64,000 bases of DNA from Rhodospirillaceae bacterium. Its GTDB lineage: Bacteria; Pseudomonadota; Alphaproteobacteria; Rhodospirillales; Rhodospirillaceae. Location of the stretch: the NCBI GenBank assembly GCA_040219235.1, contig JAVJSV010000021.1:62001-126000 (forward strand). The letters run 5' to 3'. The notes under the pieces were generated by a model. That model was not told the DNA's origin. It saw nothing but the letters and a program-made list of their open reading frames with translations, and did not search any database. Shown piece after piece: positions 35,082 to 43,506 of this stretch. The translations under genes and the position numbers were made by a program. Numbering within the stretch: position 1 is the stretch's first letter; each line of letters starts with the position of its first letter.

Positions 35082-36041
35082 ATGCGTAATGCGGCAGTTT
35101 TAACGGGTGCACTTGGCATTTTCTTCGGCTTTATGCCGGTCGCTCCAACTTCGGCTCAAATCATAGAGTTGTCTCCAGGCGCGGTCTTGTCAGACTGCGC
35201 CGACTGTCCAGAAGTTGTTGTGATTCCCCCCGGCACGTTCACAATGGGATCCGACCATATGGAACCCATGCGGGACGATGAACTGCGCCCAGAAGGGCCG
35301 GTTCGCACCATCACAATCTCAAAGCCATTTGCCGCTGGCCGTTATGAAGTGACCAAAGCGCAGTTTGACTCTTTCATCAATGCCACAGGCTATATTCCAA
35401 CTAACTCCTGCGTGACCTGGGGGGGACGTGATCCGGTTGATGGCGTCACCTGGCAAGAACCTCGTCTGGGTGTTGAGCCCCGCGACACTGATCCAGTGGT
35501 TTGTGTGGATTGGAATGATGCCAAGGCTTACACCCAATGGCTGGCGGGGCGCACGGGGCAACCCTACCGTTTGCTCACTGAGGCCGAGTGGGAGTACGTG
35601 GCTAAAGCCGGCGCACGCACGGTGTGGCCGTGGGGTGATGATCCCGATCAGATTTGTGAGTACGGCAACGTCTTCGATAAGTCCGGGTTAACTGAACCGC
35701 GCTCTACATCCAATTCAAACGCGGCCGCCCAGGCTGCAAACTGTGATGATGGTGCCATGCTGGTGGCTGAAGTTGGGCAATACAAGCCCAACGCTTTCGG
35801 TCTTTACGATACCATCGGCAATGTGTGGGAGTGGGTCGAAGACTGCTCGTTGATGCTTTACACAGACGGACCCTTGGACGGATCGGCGTATCAGTCTATG
35901 GGAACGTGCGAGAAGCGTGCCGTGCGCAGCGGCAGTTGGCGTAGTCGCATATCGCGGCATCGCCCTACGTTCCGCGGGCGTGATCCAGACGATTTGGCTT
36001 ATTACATCTTTGGTTTCCGGATTGCCCGCGATCTGAACTAG
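35082..36041 (+). CDS. Exported formylglycine-generating-enzyme (FGE-sulfatase) fold protein
   Basis: 319 residues from the ATG at 35082, which starts a Sec signal (AAVLTGALGIFFGFMPVAP) and has AAGGGAG upstream. An upstream ATG at 34983 in the same frame is rejected since it reads through tandem repeats. Domain blocks: VVIPPGTFTMGS, AAGRYEVTKAQFDSFI, PVVCVDWNDAKAYTQWLAG, YRLLTEAEWEYVAKAG, YDTIGNVWEWVEDCS and SGSWRSRI. The fold includes true sulfatase-activating enzymes and many modification or ergothioneine-type enzymes; as an exported form with no sulfatase nearby, its role is open. Confidence 0.88.
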   Translation: MRNAAVLTGALGIFFGFMPVAPTSAQIIELSPGAVLSDCADCPEVVVIPPGTFTMGSDHMEPMRDDELRPEGPVRTITISKPFAAGRYEVTKAQFDSFINATGYIPTNSCVTWGGRDPVDGVTWQEPRLGVEPRDTDPVVCVDWNDAKAYTQWLAGRTGQPYRLLTEAEWEYVAKAGARTVWPWGDDPDQICEYGNVFDKSGLTEPRSTSNSNAAAQAANCDDGAMLVAEVGQYKPNAFGLYDTIGNVWEWVEDCSLMLYTDGPLDGSAYQSMGTCEKRAVRSGSWRSRISRHRPTFRGRDPDDLAYYIFGFRIARDLN

Positions 36042-36049
36042 GGCACCTA

Positions 36050-39000
36050 TTAGAACCTAAACCGGACCGTCACAGCGCCAGTGTGGGCGGTGTACCCACT
36101 GGCTTTTTCGCCATCATAATCAAAGGCGACTGTGGCGTGTTCATTCTTGTAGAAAACGCCGAGGCCAAGCGAGAACACGTTCTGCAGGTGCTTGGCACCT
36201 TCTAGTGTGAAGGTTGGACCGCCGGCTGCGAAAGCATACTCTAAATCCTGCGTGCCAGTCATGAATTCCCGCGTGAAGGTGCTGCGGACTTCAAACTCTA
36301 AGGTTGTGTTGTCTTCCTGCAAGAACGCTTTTCGTGCCGCTAAACCGAGGCTGCCCCGCAAGGAGTCGACCGTGTTCGACGGTACGCTGAGGTTCAAGCC
36401 GTTGCCGCCACCTTCTTCAATATAGGAGCCTTGGTTAATGTAGAGGTACTGCACCCGCGCCGTGGGAACGAAACTCAGCGTGCCGCGACGGACACCAAGT
36501 GCCAATTGCCAGGCTGTACCGAGTTCGTAGCCATTGCCGTCGCCTAGGAGAGTTCGGTCAATGCCAGCAAACTCCACATTGCGCTCGGTGTTAAACGAGT
36601 CATAGGCAAAAGTAACACCACCTTGGATATGACGGATGGGTGTGCCGGTGCGGAAGTAGCCGTTGAGTTGGGAGCTGCTGAATTCTGTGGGTTTGTTAGG
36701 TGACTCTAAGAGATCTGGGAAGCTCCAGAGTTGCGTGTAGGCTAAACCTGCGCGCGTGCTGTTGCCCACATAACGATCCGTGCCAATCGCAATGCCGCCC
36801 GACCACTTGGTGTACCCAAGCTGTTCGCCATCCGCTTTGCGTTTGGCGTAGTGCCCCATGGGCTGAATCCAAACCGTTGGACGGTCGCGGTAGAAACCAA
36901 GTGCGGGAACACGGTCTAGTCTTCGGTTAATAGACCCCAGCGCCATATTCTGTTGATCAAGCGCTGATTGAACGATGGCATTTGTCGTGTCTGGAAGAAT
37001 TTGACCGAGTGCGGACTCAAAGTCAGTTTGTGTGGTTAGCGCCGCGAGGGTAGTAAAAAATTCTGTGTCTGCGCTGAGTGCGGCACCGGAAGATTCATAC
37101 AAGATGCCCAGGTTGGTTGGCAACGCAAGGTCTTCCGCCGTGCGGCGTGTCACTTCCAGTAAAATTGCATTCGGTGTTGCTGTCTCTGTCACGACACGAA
37201 TGTTATGCATGTATGACGTTTCTGCAGGCACTGCGTCCGCTGGGATCAATGTCGTGTTCAGTTGTCCAGCCTCAACAAGCGTAAATGTTTGTTGATCTGT
37301 GATGAAGTTGCGCAAAATCGGAACAATTTGTGTATCGGCTGACAAGGTGGCCGTTCCGGTTGTGCTGATCGTGCCCGCTCTTTCGTTCACACCATCCACT
37401 TCAATGCGTAGCGTCGTGCCGCCTTGGATATCCAAGCTGGATAAAGATGCGCCCGCGTCTGCTGGAATGGTCCAGTCCGTATTTGAAACGGTTAGGTCGA
37501 CCGTAGACCCGGTTCCAACAAAGCCGCCTGTGTATGTAGAGTTGACGATGGAGGCTGTTTTCGCGCCAGTGGTGAAGCGAAACGTTCCCGACACAATTGA
37601 GTCTGAGAGGGAGATGACATCCGTGCCGCCGCCCATGGAGATCACAGACGCGCCGATTGAGCCGCCGGTTGCGGTGAAGGTATCGTTGCCCGCGCCGTTG
37701 CCGAGGTAAATATCGCCTGTCATCGTGCCTGAGTTAAAGAAGGTGAAATCCGCAGCCGTGTTACGCGCATCAAGCGCCATGATTGTGCCTGTCGATCCAT
37801 CTCGGATAGTGGCAAGGACGTCGCCAGTGTTTGAAAAATTGGCGAGGTTGCCGCCCCGGTCGACGATCGCAAAAGCACTTGAGCCAGACCCGGCGGCGTT
37901 GGCTTGAATAACACCTGTGTTGGTGACGCTGGTCAGCACGCCCTGTTCTTCAACAATAATGGCGTAGGCGTCACCACCAAGGTCGCTGATCGTACCTTCG
38001 TTGATGTCCTCGTCTGAATCGTTGGTCACGGCGAGAATTGAACCACTGTTCACAATGCTCGGCACGGTTCCGTAGTTGGCAATCCGAATTGCGGTTGAGG
38101 TTGCGTCCGTTGTGCCGGCCCGAATGTCACCGCCATCATTACGCAATCCGCCCGTCACCGTGGCCGTGTAAATTGTTCCACCAGAAACCAGACCGCCAAT
38201 CGTGATGCCTTCGGCTGGAACGCCTTCCACGGTTCCACCGACCGAGAGAACACCGCGGTTGATGATGCCAAAAGCGTCATCACCGCTGCCCACAGCGCCA
38301 ATATTTATACTGTTGAATGTTCCTTTGGGACCGCCGGGCCTGACCCGGATGGCCTGACCATCGCCAAGCACTGAAATCTCAGCATCTGCGATGTCGAGTG
38401 CCGGATCGTCCGCATCTAAATCGGCTTCCTGGGCGTCCGTCACACTGTTGCCGAGAATCTCGATTCCACCGCCGACAGAGTTGGCAATCCACATCCCGGC
38501 CTCGCCGGCAGATTCTGGAATGATATTGAAATCGACGTCTCTAAAGGATGATCGGCCCGCATTAATGCTGCCCGCATTGGTGATCTTACCCGACACTTCT
38601 CCGCCAACATACAGCGCGATGCCGTCTTCGCTGGAAGACGTCAGCACCCCATTGTTTGAAAGATCGCCATTCACATCGCCATTGAAGCTGAGAGAAATAG
38701 AACTGCGTCCGATGGTGGTAATGCGACCGTTGTTGACAAAGGAGCCGTTCATTCTGGTGTTGAGCAAGATGCCAATCGTCCCGTCACCGCCAACTTCCAG
38801 CACACCAGTGGAATTGTTAACCAATGAACCATTAAATGTTCCAGGGCCGCTGATGAGGATGCCCTTATTGTTGACAGGTGTATCAATCAGGTTGCTGTCA
38901 TCTGCCGGTCCCGGAATTGAGATCACACCGTTATTTGTAATGTTTCCAGTCAGGGTGCCGACCGAGCCATCGACCAATATGCCAACCGCGTTGGACTCCG

Positions 39001-39274
39001 CTTCTAAAGAGATCTGACCATCGTTGGTGATGGAGTTGTTGCTGTTCAGTGTGACAGGAATGCCCGTCGTCAGAGCGATCGAGCCGCCACCCTCAATCAC
39101 GATATTGCCTGGGCCAGAGCCGTCTCCCGTCGCCGTATTTGCTGGTGTTGTGCGCGCATCTGTAACTGTTAAATCGCCGGCTAAGGCATAGCCCGTTATT
39201 CCAACGGAGAGGGCCATACTTGAAGCAAGCAGTTTGGCTGCCAAGGTGGTCTGGTAGGACTTTGTAAAACTCAT
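36050..39274 (-). CDS. Autotransporter with NNG-rich repeat passenger
   Basis: 1074 residues from the ATG at 39274. A signal peptide (KLLASSMALSVGITGYALAG) leads to a passenger of roughly 750 residues built of short beta-helix turns with recurrent N-N-G motifs (ITNDGQISL, LVNNSTGVLEV, FVNNGRITT, LSNNGVLTS, ITNAGSINA). The C-terminal 280 residues form a 12-strand autotransporter barrel beginning about VWIQPMGHYAKR and ending in VTVRFRF with a terminal Phe. It secretes its own passenger to the cell surface, perhaps as an adhesin. Cysteines are absent from the passenger, as expected. The end lies 8 bp from the convergent gene at 36041. Confidence 0.93.
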   Translation of the reverse strand: MSFTKSYQTTLAAKLLASSMALSVGITGYALAGDLTVTDARTTPANTATGDGSGPGNIVIEGGGSIALTTGIPVTLNSNNSITNDGQISLEAESNAVGILVDGSVGTLTGNITNNGVISIPGPADDSNLIDTPVNNKGILISGPGTFNGSLVNNSTGVLEVGGDGTIGILLNTRMNGSFVNNGRITTIGRSSISLSFNGDVNGDLSNNGVLTSSSEDGIALYVGGEVSGKITNAGSINAGRSSFRDVDFNIIPESAGEAGMWIANSVGGGIEILGNSVTDAQEADLDADDPALDIADAEISVLGDGQAIRVRPGGPKGTFNSINIGAVGSGDDAFGIINRGVLSVGGTVEGVPAEGITIGGLVSGGTIYTATVTGGLRNDGGDIRAGTTDATSTAIRIANYGTVPSIVNSGSILAVTNDSDEDINEGTISDLGGDAYAIIVEEQGVLTSVTNTGVIQANAAGSGSSAFAIVDRGGNLANFSNTGDVLATIRDGSTGTIMALDARNTAADFTFFNSGTMTGDIYLGNGAGNDTFTATGGSIGASVISMGGGTDVISLSDSIVSGTFRFTTGAKTASIVNSTYTGGFVGTGSTVDLTVSNTDWTIPADAGASLSSLDIQGGTTLRIEVDGVNERAGTISTTGTATLSADTQIVPILRNFITDQQTFTLVEAGQLNTTLIPADAVPAETSYMHNIRVVTETATPNAILLEVTRRTAEDLALPTNLGILYESSGAALSADTEFFTTLAALTTQTDFESALGQILPDTTNAIVQSALDQQNMALGSINRRLDRVPALGFYRDRPTVWIQPMGHYAKRKADGEQLGYTKWSGGIAIGTDRYVGNSTRAGLAYTQLWSFPDLLESPNKPTEFSSSQLNGYFRTGTPIRHIQGGVTFAYDSFNTERNVEFAGIDRTLLGDGNGYELGTAWQLALGVRRGTLSFVPTARVQYLYINQGSYIEEGGGNGLNLSVPSNTVDSLRGSLGLAARKAFLQEDNTTLEFEVRSTFTREFMTGTQDLEYAFAAGGPTFTLEGAKHLQNVFSLGLGVFYKNEHATVAFDYDGEKASGYTAHTGAVTVRFRF

Positions 39275-39488
39275 GGGAACCGTCACTCTACACACACAGG
39301 TATTAAGGAGGCGGATGCCCCCAGGGAAACCTCAATATTTTGAAGGCCAATGTAGACACGTCTTGGGGCGGTTAAGTCAATCCATGGCAAACTTTATCGC
39401 CAGTTTTTTATTGTTGAAATGTGGCGGGAATGCGCTGAAAACCATTGTCTTTCATAAGATCCAATGTCTTTCGTATGATTCAGAAAGA

Positions 39489-40841
39489 TTAAATGGTGGG
39501 GGCCGGGGTGTCCCTGCTGGTATCATCAGGCTTCGTTTCGCCTGGCATCCGTCCAGGCGCTTTCCAGCGCACCAAAACGGCGCAGAGGAAGACAAGGCTG
39601 TTAATGCCGCCAACCATGATGAAAACCGCATTGGGGGCAATGGAGTCAAATAGCCAGCCGCCAACAAACGAACAGAACAGGATGCCGATGGCACCTGAGA
39701 TGTTGAACCCGCCGATCACTGCGCCCCGCTCTGCCAAGGGTGCTTCTTGGCCAACCAAGGCCTGAGACCCAAAGAAGGCTGAGATTTGTCCAATACCCAA
39801 CAAGACCAACAGCGGGCGGGCGTCAGCAGCAGTGGGGTCATCAACAAAACCCATGCCGAGATACCCCAGCGCTGCAAGCGCCATGCAAAACGCAAGAAAC
39901 CCAGTGCGGCTGAAACGGTCAATGAAAAATACAATTAAGATCGTCCAGATCAAAGCTGCGGATTGCGCGATGATAAAAGCGGTGGTCGCTTTACGGGTTG
40001 CTTCCCCCGTTGGGAGCCCTTGGTCAACGCCAGCAACGGTTCCCCACAGCGTCAAAAATGTGCCGAGAATGACGAGATCGCCGCGGGCGATGAAGGCCGC
40101 GCCGTAAGACAAGGCAATACGAGGATTTCTCCACCCTTGTTTTACGGCGCTGACGGCGAGGTCTTTAATCGGCGGCTTTTCATCTTCGTTCGCGGGTGTT
40201 CCGTCTTTCAACCCAAACCACAGCACGATTGTAGATAGCACGCACAGCCCGGCTATCAGCCAATGAACCATTTCACCAGCTTCGGGCCCCGTCATACCAT
40301 TCTCGACAAACCGTTCTGGAAGAGAGCCAAAGACGCGGTTAATGAAAACAACACCTAACCCGTTCATGGCGCCGACAATGCCAACGAGTTTTCCACGCGA
40401 GGCTTCTTGCGGGTAGTCTGTCACAATGGTGGCAAGCATCCCGGTCGAAGTGGCGACGCCAATCGCGTAAATAATGCGGTAAAGCGTGAGTTCGAAGATG
40501 CTATCAGCGATAGGATACAGGGCGTATCCCAAGCCCATGGTCAAGAACCCGAACAGGTAAACAGATTTGCGTCCAATGCGGTCTGCGGCAATTCCGACAG
40601 GCCCAAACAGAAGGAGCGTGATGATCTCCGTCCAAAAGACCAGATTGCCGCTGACCACGCCCTGCTCATCTGTGGGAACGCGTAAAATTTCAGTCAGGAC
40701 ATAAGGCGTCCCAATGCCAATAAAAGTGAGGAGGCCAATCGTAAAAAAAGCCGCGTACATCAGGGTCAGAGTGTTTCCCTTGGTCACACCCGGGGCCAAC
40801 CAAACTGGGCCGAATTTGTTGCAGCTCTTATCGATGACCAT
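39489..40841 (-). CDS. MFS transporter
   Basis: 450 residues with 12 predicted transmembrane helices. The loop 2-3 signature is GIAADRIGRKSVYLFG, and a long central cytoplasmic loop (about residues 210-235) contains KDGTPANEDEKPP. The C-terminal half has FFIDRFSRTGFLAFCMAL as a second version of the signature. It exports or imports a small organic solute by proton antiport or symport. The gene stands alone between the autotransporter and msrQ, so no substrate hint is available. The C terminus is a hydrophilic tail of about 20 residues. Confidence 0.9.
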   Translation of the reverse strand: MVIDKSCNKFGPVWLAPGVTKGNTLTLMYAAFFTIGLLTFIGIGTPYVLTEILRVPTDEQGVVSGNLVFWTEIITLLLFGPVGIAADRIGRKSVYLFGFLTMGLGYALYPIADSIFELTLYRIIYAIGVATSTGMLATIVTDYPQEASRGKLVGIVGAMNGLGVVFINRVFGSLPERFVENGMTGPEAGEMVHWLIAGLCVLSTIVLWFGLKDGTPANEDEKPPIKDLAVSAVKQGWRNPRIALSYGAAFIARGDLVILGTFLTLWGTVAGVDQGLPTGEATRKATTAFIIAQSAALIWTILIVFFIDRFSRTGFLAFCMALAALGYLGMGFVDDPTAADARPLLVLLGIGQISAFFGSQALVGQEAPLAERGAVIGGFNISGAIGILFCSFVGGWLFDSIAPNAVFIMVGGINSLVFLCAVLVRWKAPGRMPGETKPDDTSRDTPAPTI

Positions 40842-40932
40842 ACCGTTTCCCCCTCACGGTTCCGTGCTTCACGCGGATGTGTGAAGCCAGATGCTTCCCT
40901 TGTGTGGAGAGGTAGACTACACGGCTAGAGTT

Positions 40933-41559
40933 ATGACTGATACGGCAGAAATCACAACACCCCCTCAGCGGCACGCGCGCAAGTCACCAGATCGATGGCT
41001 CAAGCCAATTGTTTTCTGTACCTGTCTTTTGCCGCTGATTTGGATCGTCTTTAGCGCCGCTACTGGTGGTCTTGGCGCCAACCCAATTGAGGCTATTACC
41101 AGAGAGCTTGGCGATTGGGCTCTAAGATTTCTGCTTATTACTTTGGCCGTAACACCGATACGTGTGGTGACGGGGTGGAACGTAGTCGGAAGAGTGCGGC
41201 GTATGCTCGGGTTGTTCGCTTACTTTTATGTGCTCTTGCATCTTTTCAGCTATATCGGTTTGGATCAGTTCTTTTACTGGTCTGGAATCTGGCAAGATAT
41301 CGTAAAGCGCATTTACATCACGCTAGGTTTGGCAGCTGTGCTTCTGTTAACCCCGCTCGCGATTACATCGACGGATAAAATGATAAAGCGTCTCGGTGGG
41401 CGAACGTGGCGTAGGATGCATGTGCTGGTTTACCCAGCGGCCATCCTAGGCGTGATCCACTTTTACATGATGATCAAGGCCGACTTCACAGAGCCGCTGA
41501 TCTATGCCCTGATCTTGAGTGTATTGCTCGGCTTTCGCATATACAAAAAATGGACCTGA
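40933..41559 (+). CDS. msrQ: Protein-methionine-sulfoxide reductase heme-binding subunit MsrQ
   Basis: 208 residues with about six transmembrane helices. Heme-ligating histidines are visible in YFYVLLHLFSYIG and in RRMHVLVYPAAILGVIHFY, and ITLAVTPIRVVTGW and GRVRRMLGL match MsrQ. It passes electrons from the membrane to MsrP in the periplasm. The ATG at 40933 is used rather than an upstream in-frame start at 40891. The catalytic partner msrP is 8 kb upstream on the same strand, which is unusual because the two are normally adjacent. Confidence 0.92.
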   Translation: MTDTAEITTPPQRHARKSPDRWLKPIVFCTCLLPLIWIVFSAATGGLGANPIEAITRELGDWALRFLLITLAVTPIRVVTGWNVVGRVRRMLGLFAYFYVLLHLFSYIGLDQFFYWSGIWQDIVKRIYITLGLAAVLLLTPLAITSTDKMIKRLGGRTWRRMHVLVYPAAILGVIHFYMMIKADFTEPLIYALILSVLLGFRIYKKWT

Positions 41560-42010
41560 ACTCGGCAGCAGGTTTAAGACTTTGGCCGACCTTTTTGGTT
41601 GCTCTGATTTGAGCTGCGCTCGTTTCTTCTGTTTCACTGCAATGCGCATCCCGCCGTCAGATGCAAAATTAATCGCTAACCACGGATTATGACTAACAAT
41701 CCCGGCAGGGTGAGTTGCGAAGTAAGGAATTGGCCTAATCATGGCATAAGCCTTTGAAAATAAGCGGCGACAATTAGTTTTTATTCGAAACTAATATATA
41801 CTGACCAAGTCACAAGGTCAACGGCCTCAATTTAACGGCCATCTTCCTCCCTAAAAATAAGCTGCCACGCGCCCTCTAGGCTTTTTCACCGCGCATGGTT
41901 ACACTCAACAAGCGCAATAAAAAAATAAAATGCGCCAGGGACGTGGCCAGGGATGTGGTAGGGGGAATTGCGCGCGGCATCGCATATTTTTTGAGGTGCC
42001 GCTGAAACAC
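41560..42010. other. AT-rich 451-bp intergenic region with operator-like inverted repeats
   Basis: ATTAGTTT and AAACTAAT (41773-41780, 41788-41795) form a perfect 8-bp inverted repeat with a 7-base centre. TGACC and GGTCA (41802-41806, 41816-41820) follow after TATATA. The pattern resembles a TetR-type operator overlapping a -10 box, but no TetR gene is present. An open frame on the minus strand (41742 downward) covers part of the left side but runs into msrQ and has no recognised product. Confidence 0.5.
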
Positions 42011-43372
42011 ATGATGACTGAACACCAGAAAGTCTCTGATCATTCGGAAATTGAGTCTCTGCGCGAAAACGAAGAGCACTGGCGTCGTATGGCGCAACAG
42101 ACCCAAAAAATTCTGAATGCTGCGAATGAGGGAATCATTGCGATTGACCTAGAGGGCCGCATTACCATGGCCAATACGGCTGCCGCTGAGGTTTTGGATC
42201 GTGACCGCAGCGCCTTGTGCGCCAGCACCATTGACGGTGCTTTAACATACGGCACCGGTTCTGACCGGGCAGGAGAGTCTCTCGGCCTCTCTGCCACGCT
42301 TAGTTCGGCAAACTATTATGTTGCCCAAGATGTAAGGTTGGCACGCGGCGATGGACGTGCCTTTGAGGCTGAATACGTGATCGCTCCGATGCGTGAAAAA
42401 GGGAAGACCACGGGGTATGTGATGACCCTTCGCGACGTGTCGGAGTGGAAGGCGGTGGAGGCTCAACTCCGGCTGGCAGCAACCGTGTTTGATTATACCA
42501 GTGAAGGTGTATTGGTTGCTGATTCGCGGGAAAGGATCACCAAAATAAACCGCGCCTTTACCGAGATTTCAGGCTTCAAGCCGAGCGAAGTTGTAGGGCA
42601 GCCGATACGGTCCTTTTTGTTTGTTGACGATAAAATTTATCGCGAAACGATGGCTGATTTGCATAAGTCGGGTCAGGTTGAGTGGGAGCAATGGTGCAAA
42701 AATAAAAACGGCGATCGCTATGCTGCCCGGCAGGCATTATCACTCGTAAGGGGACCCGATGGCGAAGTCCAAAACTATGCTGCGGTCATTAACGACATCA
42801 CCAAACGTAAACTCGATGAAGAGCAGATTCGTTATCAGGCCAACTACGACCAGTTAACCGGAATCCCAAACCGGGCGCTGTTTATGGATCGTCTGTCACG
42901 GATGGTGATCGAAAGCCGCCGGACCAAAACCAATATTGGTTTGATGTTTATTGATTTGGATGGTTTTAAGGCGGTCAATGACTCGCTCGGTCATGATGCG
43001 GGTGACTTGCTGTTGAAACAAACCGCCGATCGGTTGAATTTCTGTGTGCGTGAGTCTGATACGGTTGCCCGCCTCGGTGGAGATGAGTTCACGGTCATTA
43101 TGCCACTAATTGATAGCATTGAGAGCACTGTGGTGGTGGCAGAACGCATCCTCAAATCTTTGACAGATCCCTTTGATCTTGATGGCCAGATCGGGCGAAT
43201 CTCTGCCTCTATTGGGATCTCGATGTACCCTGATCAGGCCGCCGACGATAAAGAACTGCTCCATAAGGCGGACGTCGCCATGTTTCACGCCAAATCCCAA
43301 GGCAAGGCGAATTACCAGTTTTACCGTGAAGGCCTTGAAATTGAGGGGGTTCCGGAGCGCGAGGAGGCGTGA
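42011..43372 (+). CDS. PAS-PAS-GGDEF diguanylate cyclase
   Basis: 453 residues from the ATG at 42011. A short coiled-coil start (IESLRENEEHWRRMAQQT) precedes PAS domain 1 (ILNAANEGIIAIDLEGRITM) and PAS domain 2 (FDYTSEGVLVADSRERITKI, then FTEISGFKPSEVVGQP) with a PAC segment. The GGDEF domain (YDQLTGIPNRALFMDRL) carries an intact signature RLGGDEFTVIM and the substrate-binding FIDLDGFKAVNDSLGHDAGD. It should make c-di-GMP in response to a small ligand or redox signal. No EAL domain. No transmembrane helix, so it is cytoplasmic. An upstream in-frame ATG at 41930 is in low-complexity sequence and is not preferred. Confidence 0.93.
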   Translation: MMTEHQKVSDHSEIESLRENEEHWRRMAQQTQKILNAANEGIIAIDLEGRITMANTAAAEVLDRDRSALCASTIDGALTYGTGSDRAGESLGLSATLSSANYYVAQDVRLARGDGRAFEAEYVIAPMREKGKTTGYVMTLRDVSEWKAVEAQLRLAATVFDYTSEGVLVADSRERITKINRAFTEISGFKPSEVVGQPIRSFLFVDDKIYRETMADLHKSGQVEWEQWCKNKNGDRYAARQALSLVRGPDGEVQNYAAVINDITKRKLDEEQIRYQANYDQLTGIPNRALFMDRLSRMVIESRRTKTNIGLMFIDLDGFKAVNDSLGHDAGDLLLKQTADRLNFCVRESDTVARLGGDEFTVIMPLIDSIESTVVVAERILKSLTDPFDLDGQIGRISASIGISMYPDQAADDKELLHKADVAMFHAKSQGKANYQFYREGLEIEGVPEREEA

Positions 43373-43506
43373 TCACCAGCAGCCTCAATTTGCACACCCG
43401 TAACAAAAATCCTGGCCTTGCAATCCCTGGCCTGGTCAGCCAAAACCCTTAACACGACCAGACCATGTACCCGCCCATTCACAGCCAGTTGCGATCCAGG
43501 TATCAT

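Noticed and set aside
38391-39017. 208-codon open frame on the plus strand
   Set aside because: Antisense shadow within the repetitive autotransporter passenger.
41446-41742. 98-codon minus-strand frame after msrQ
   Set aside because: Its C-terminal third runs antisense into msrQ and no family is recognised; kept as possible but unsupported.
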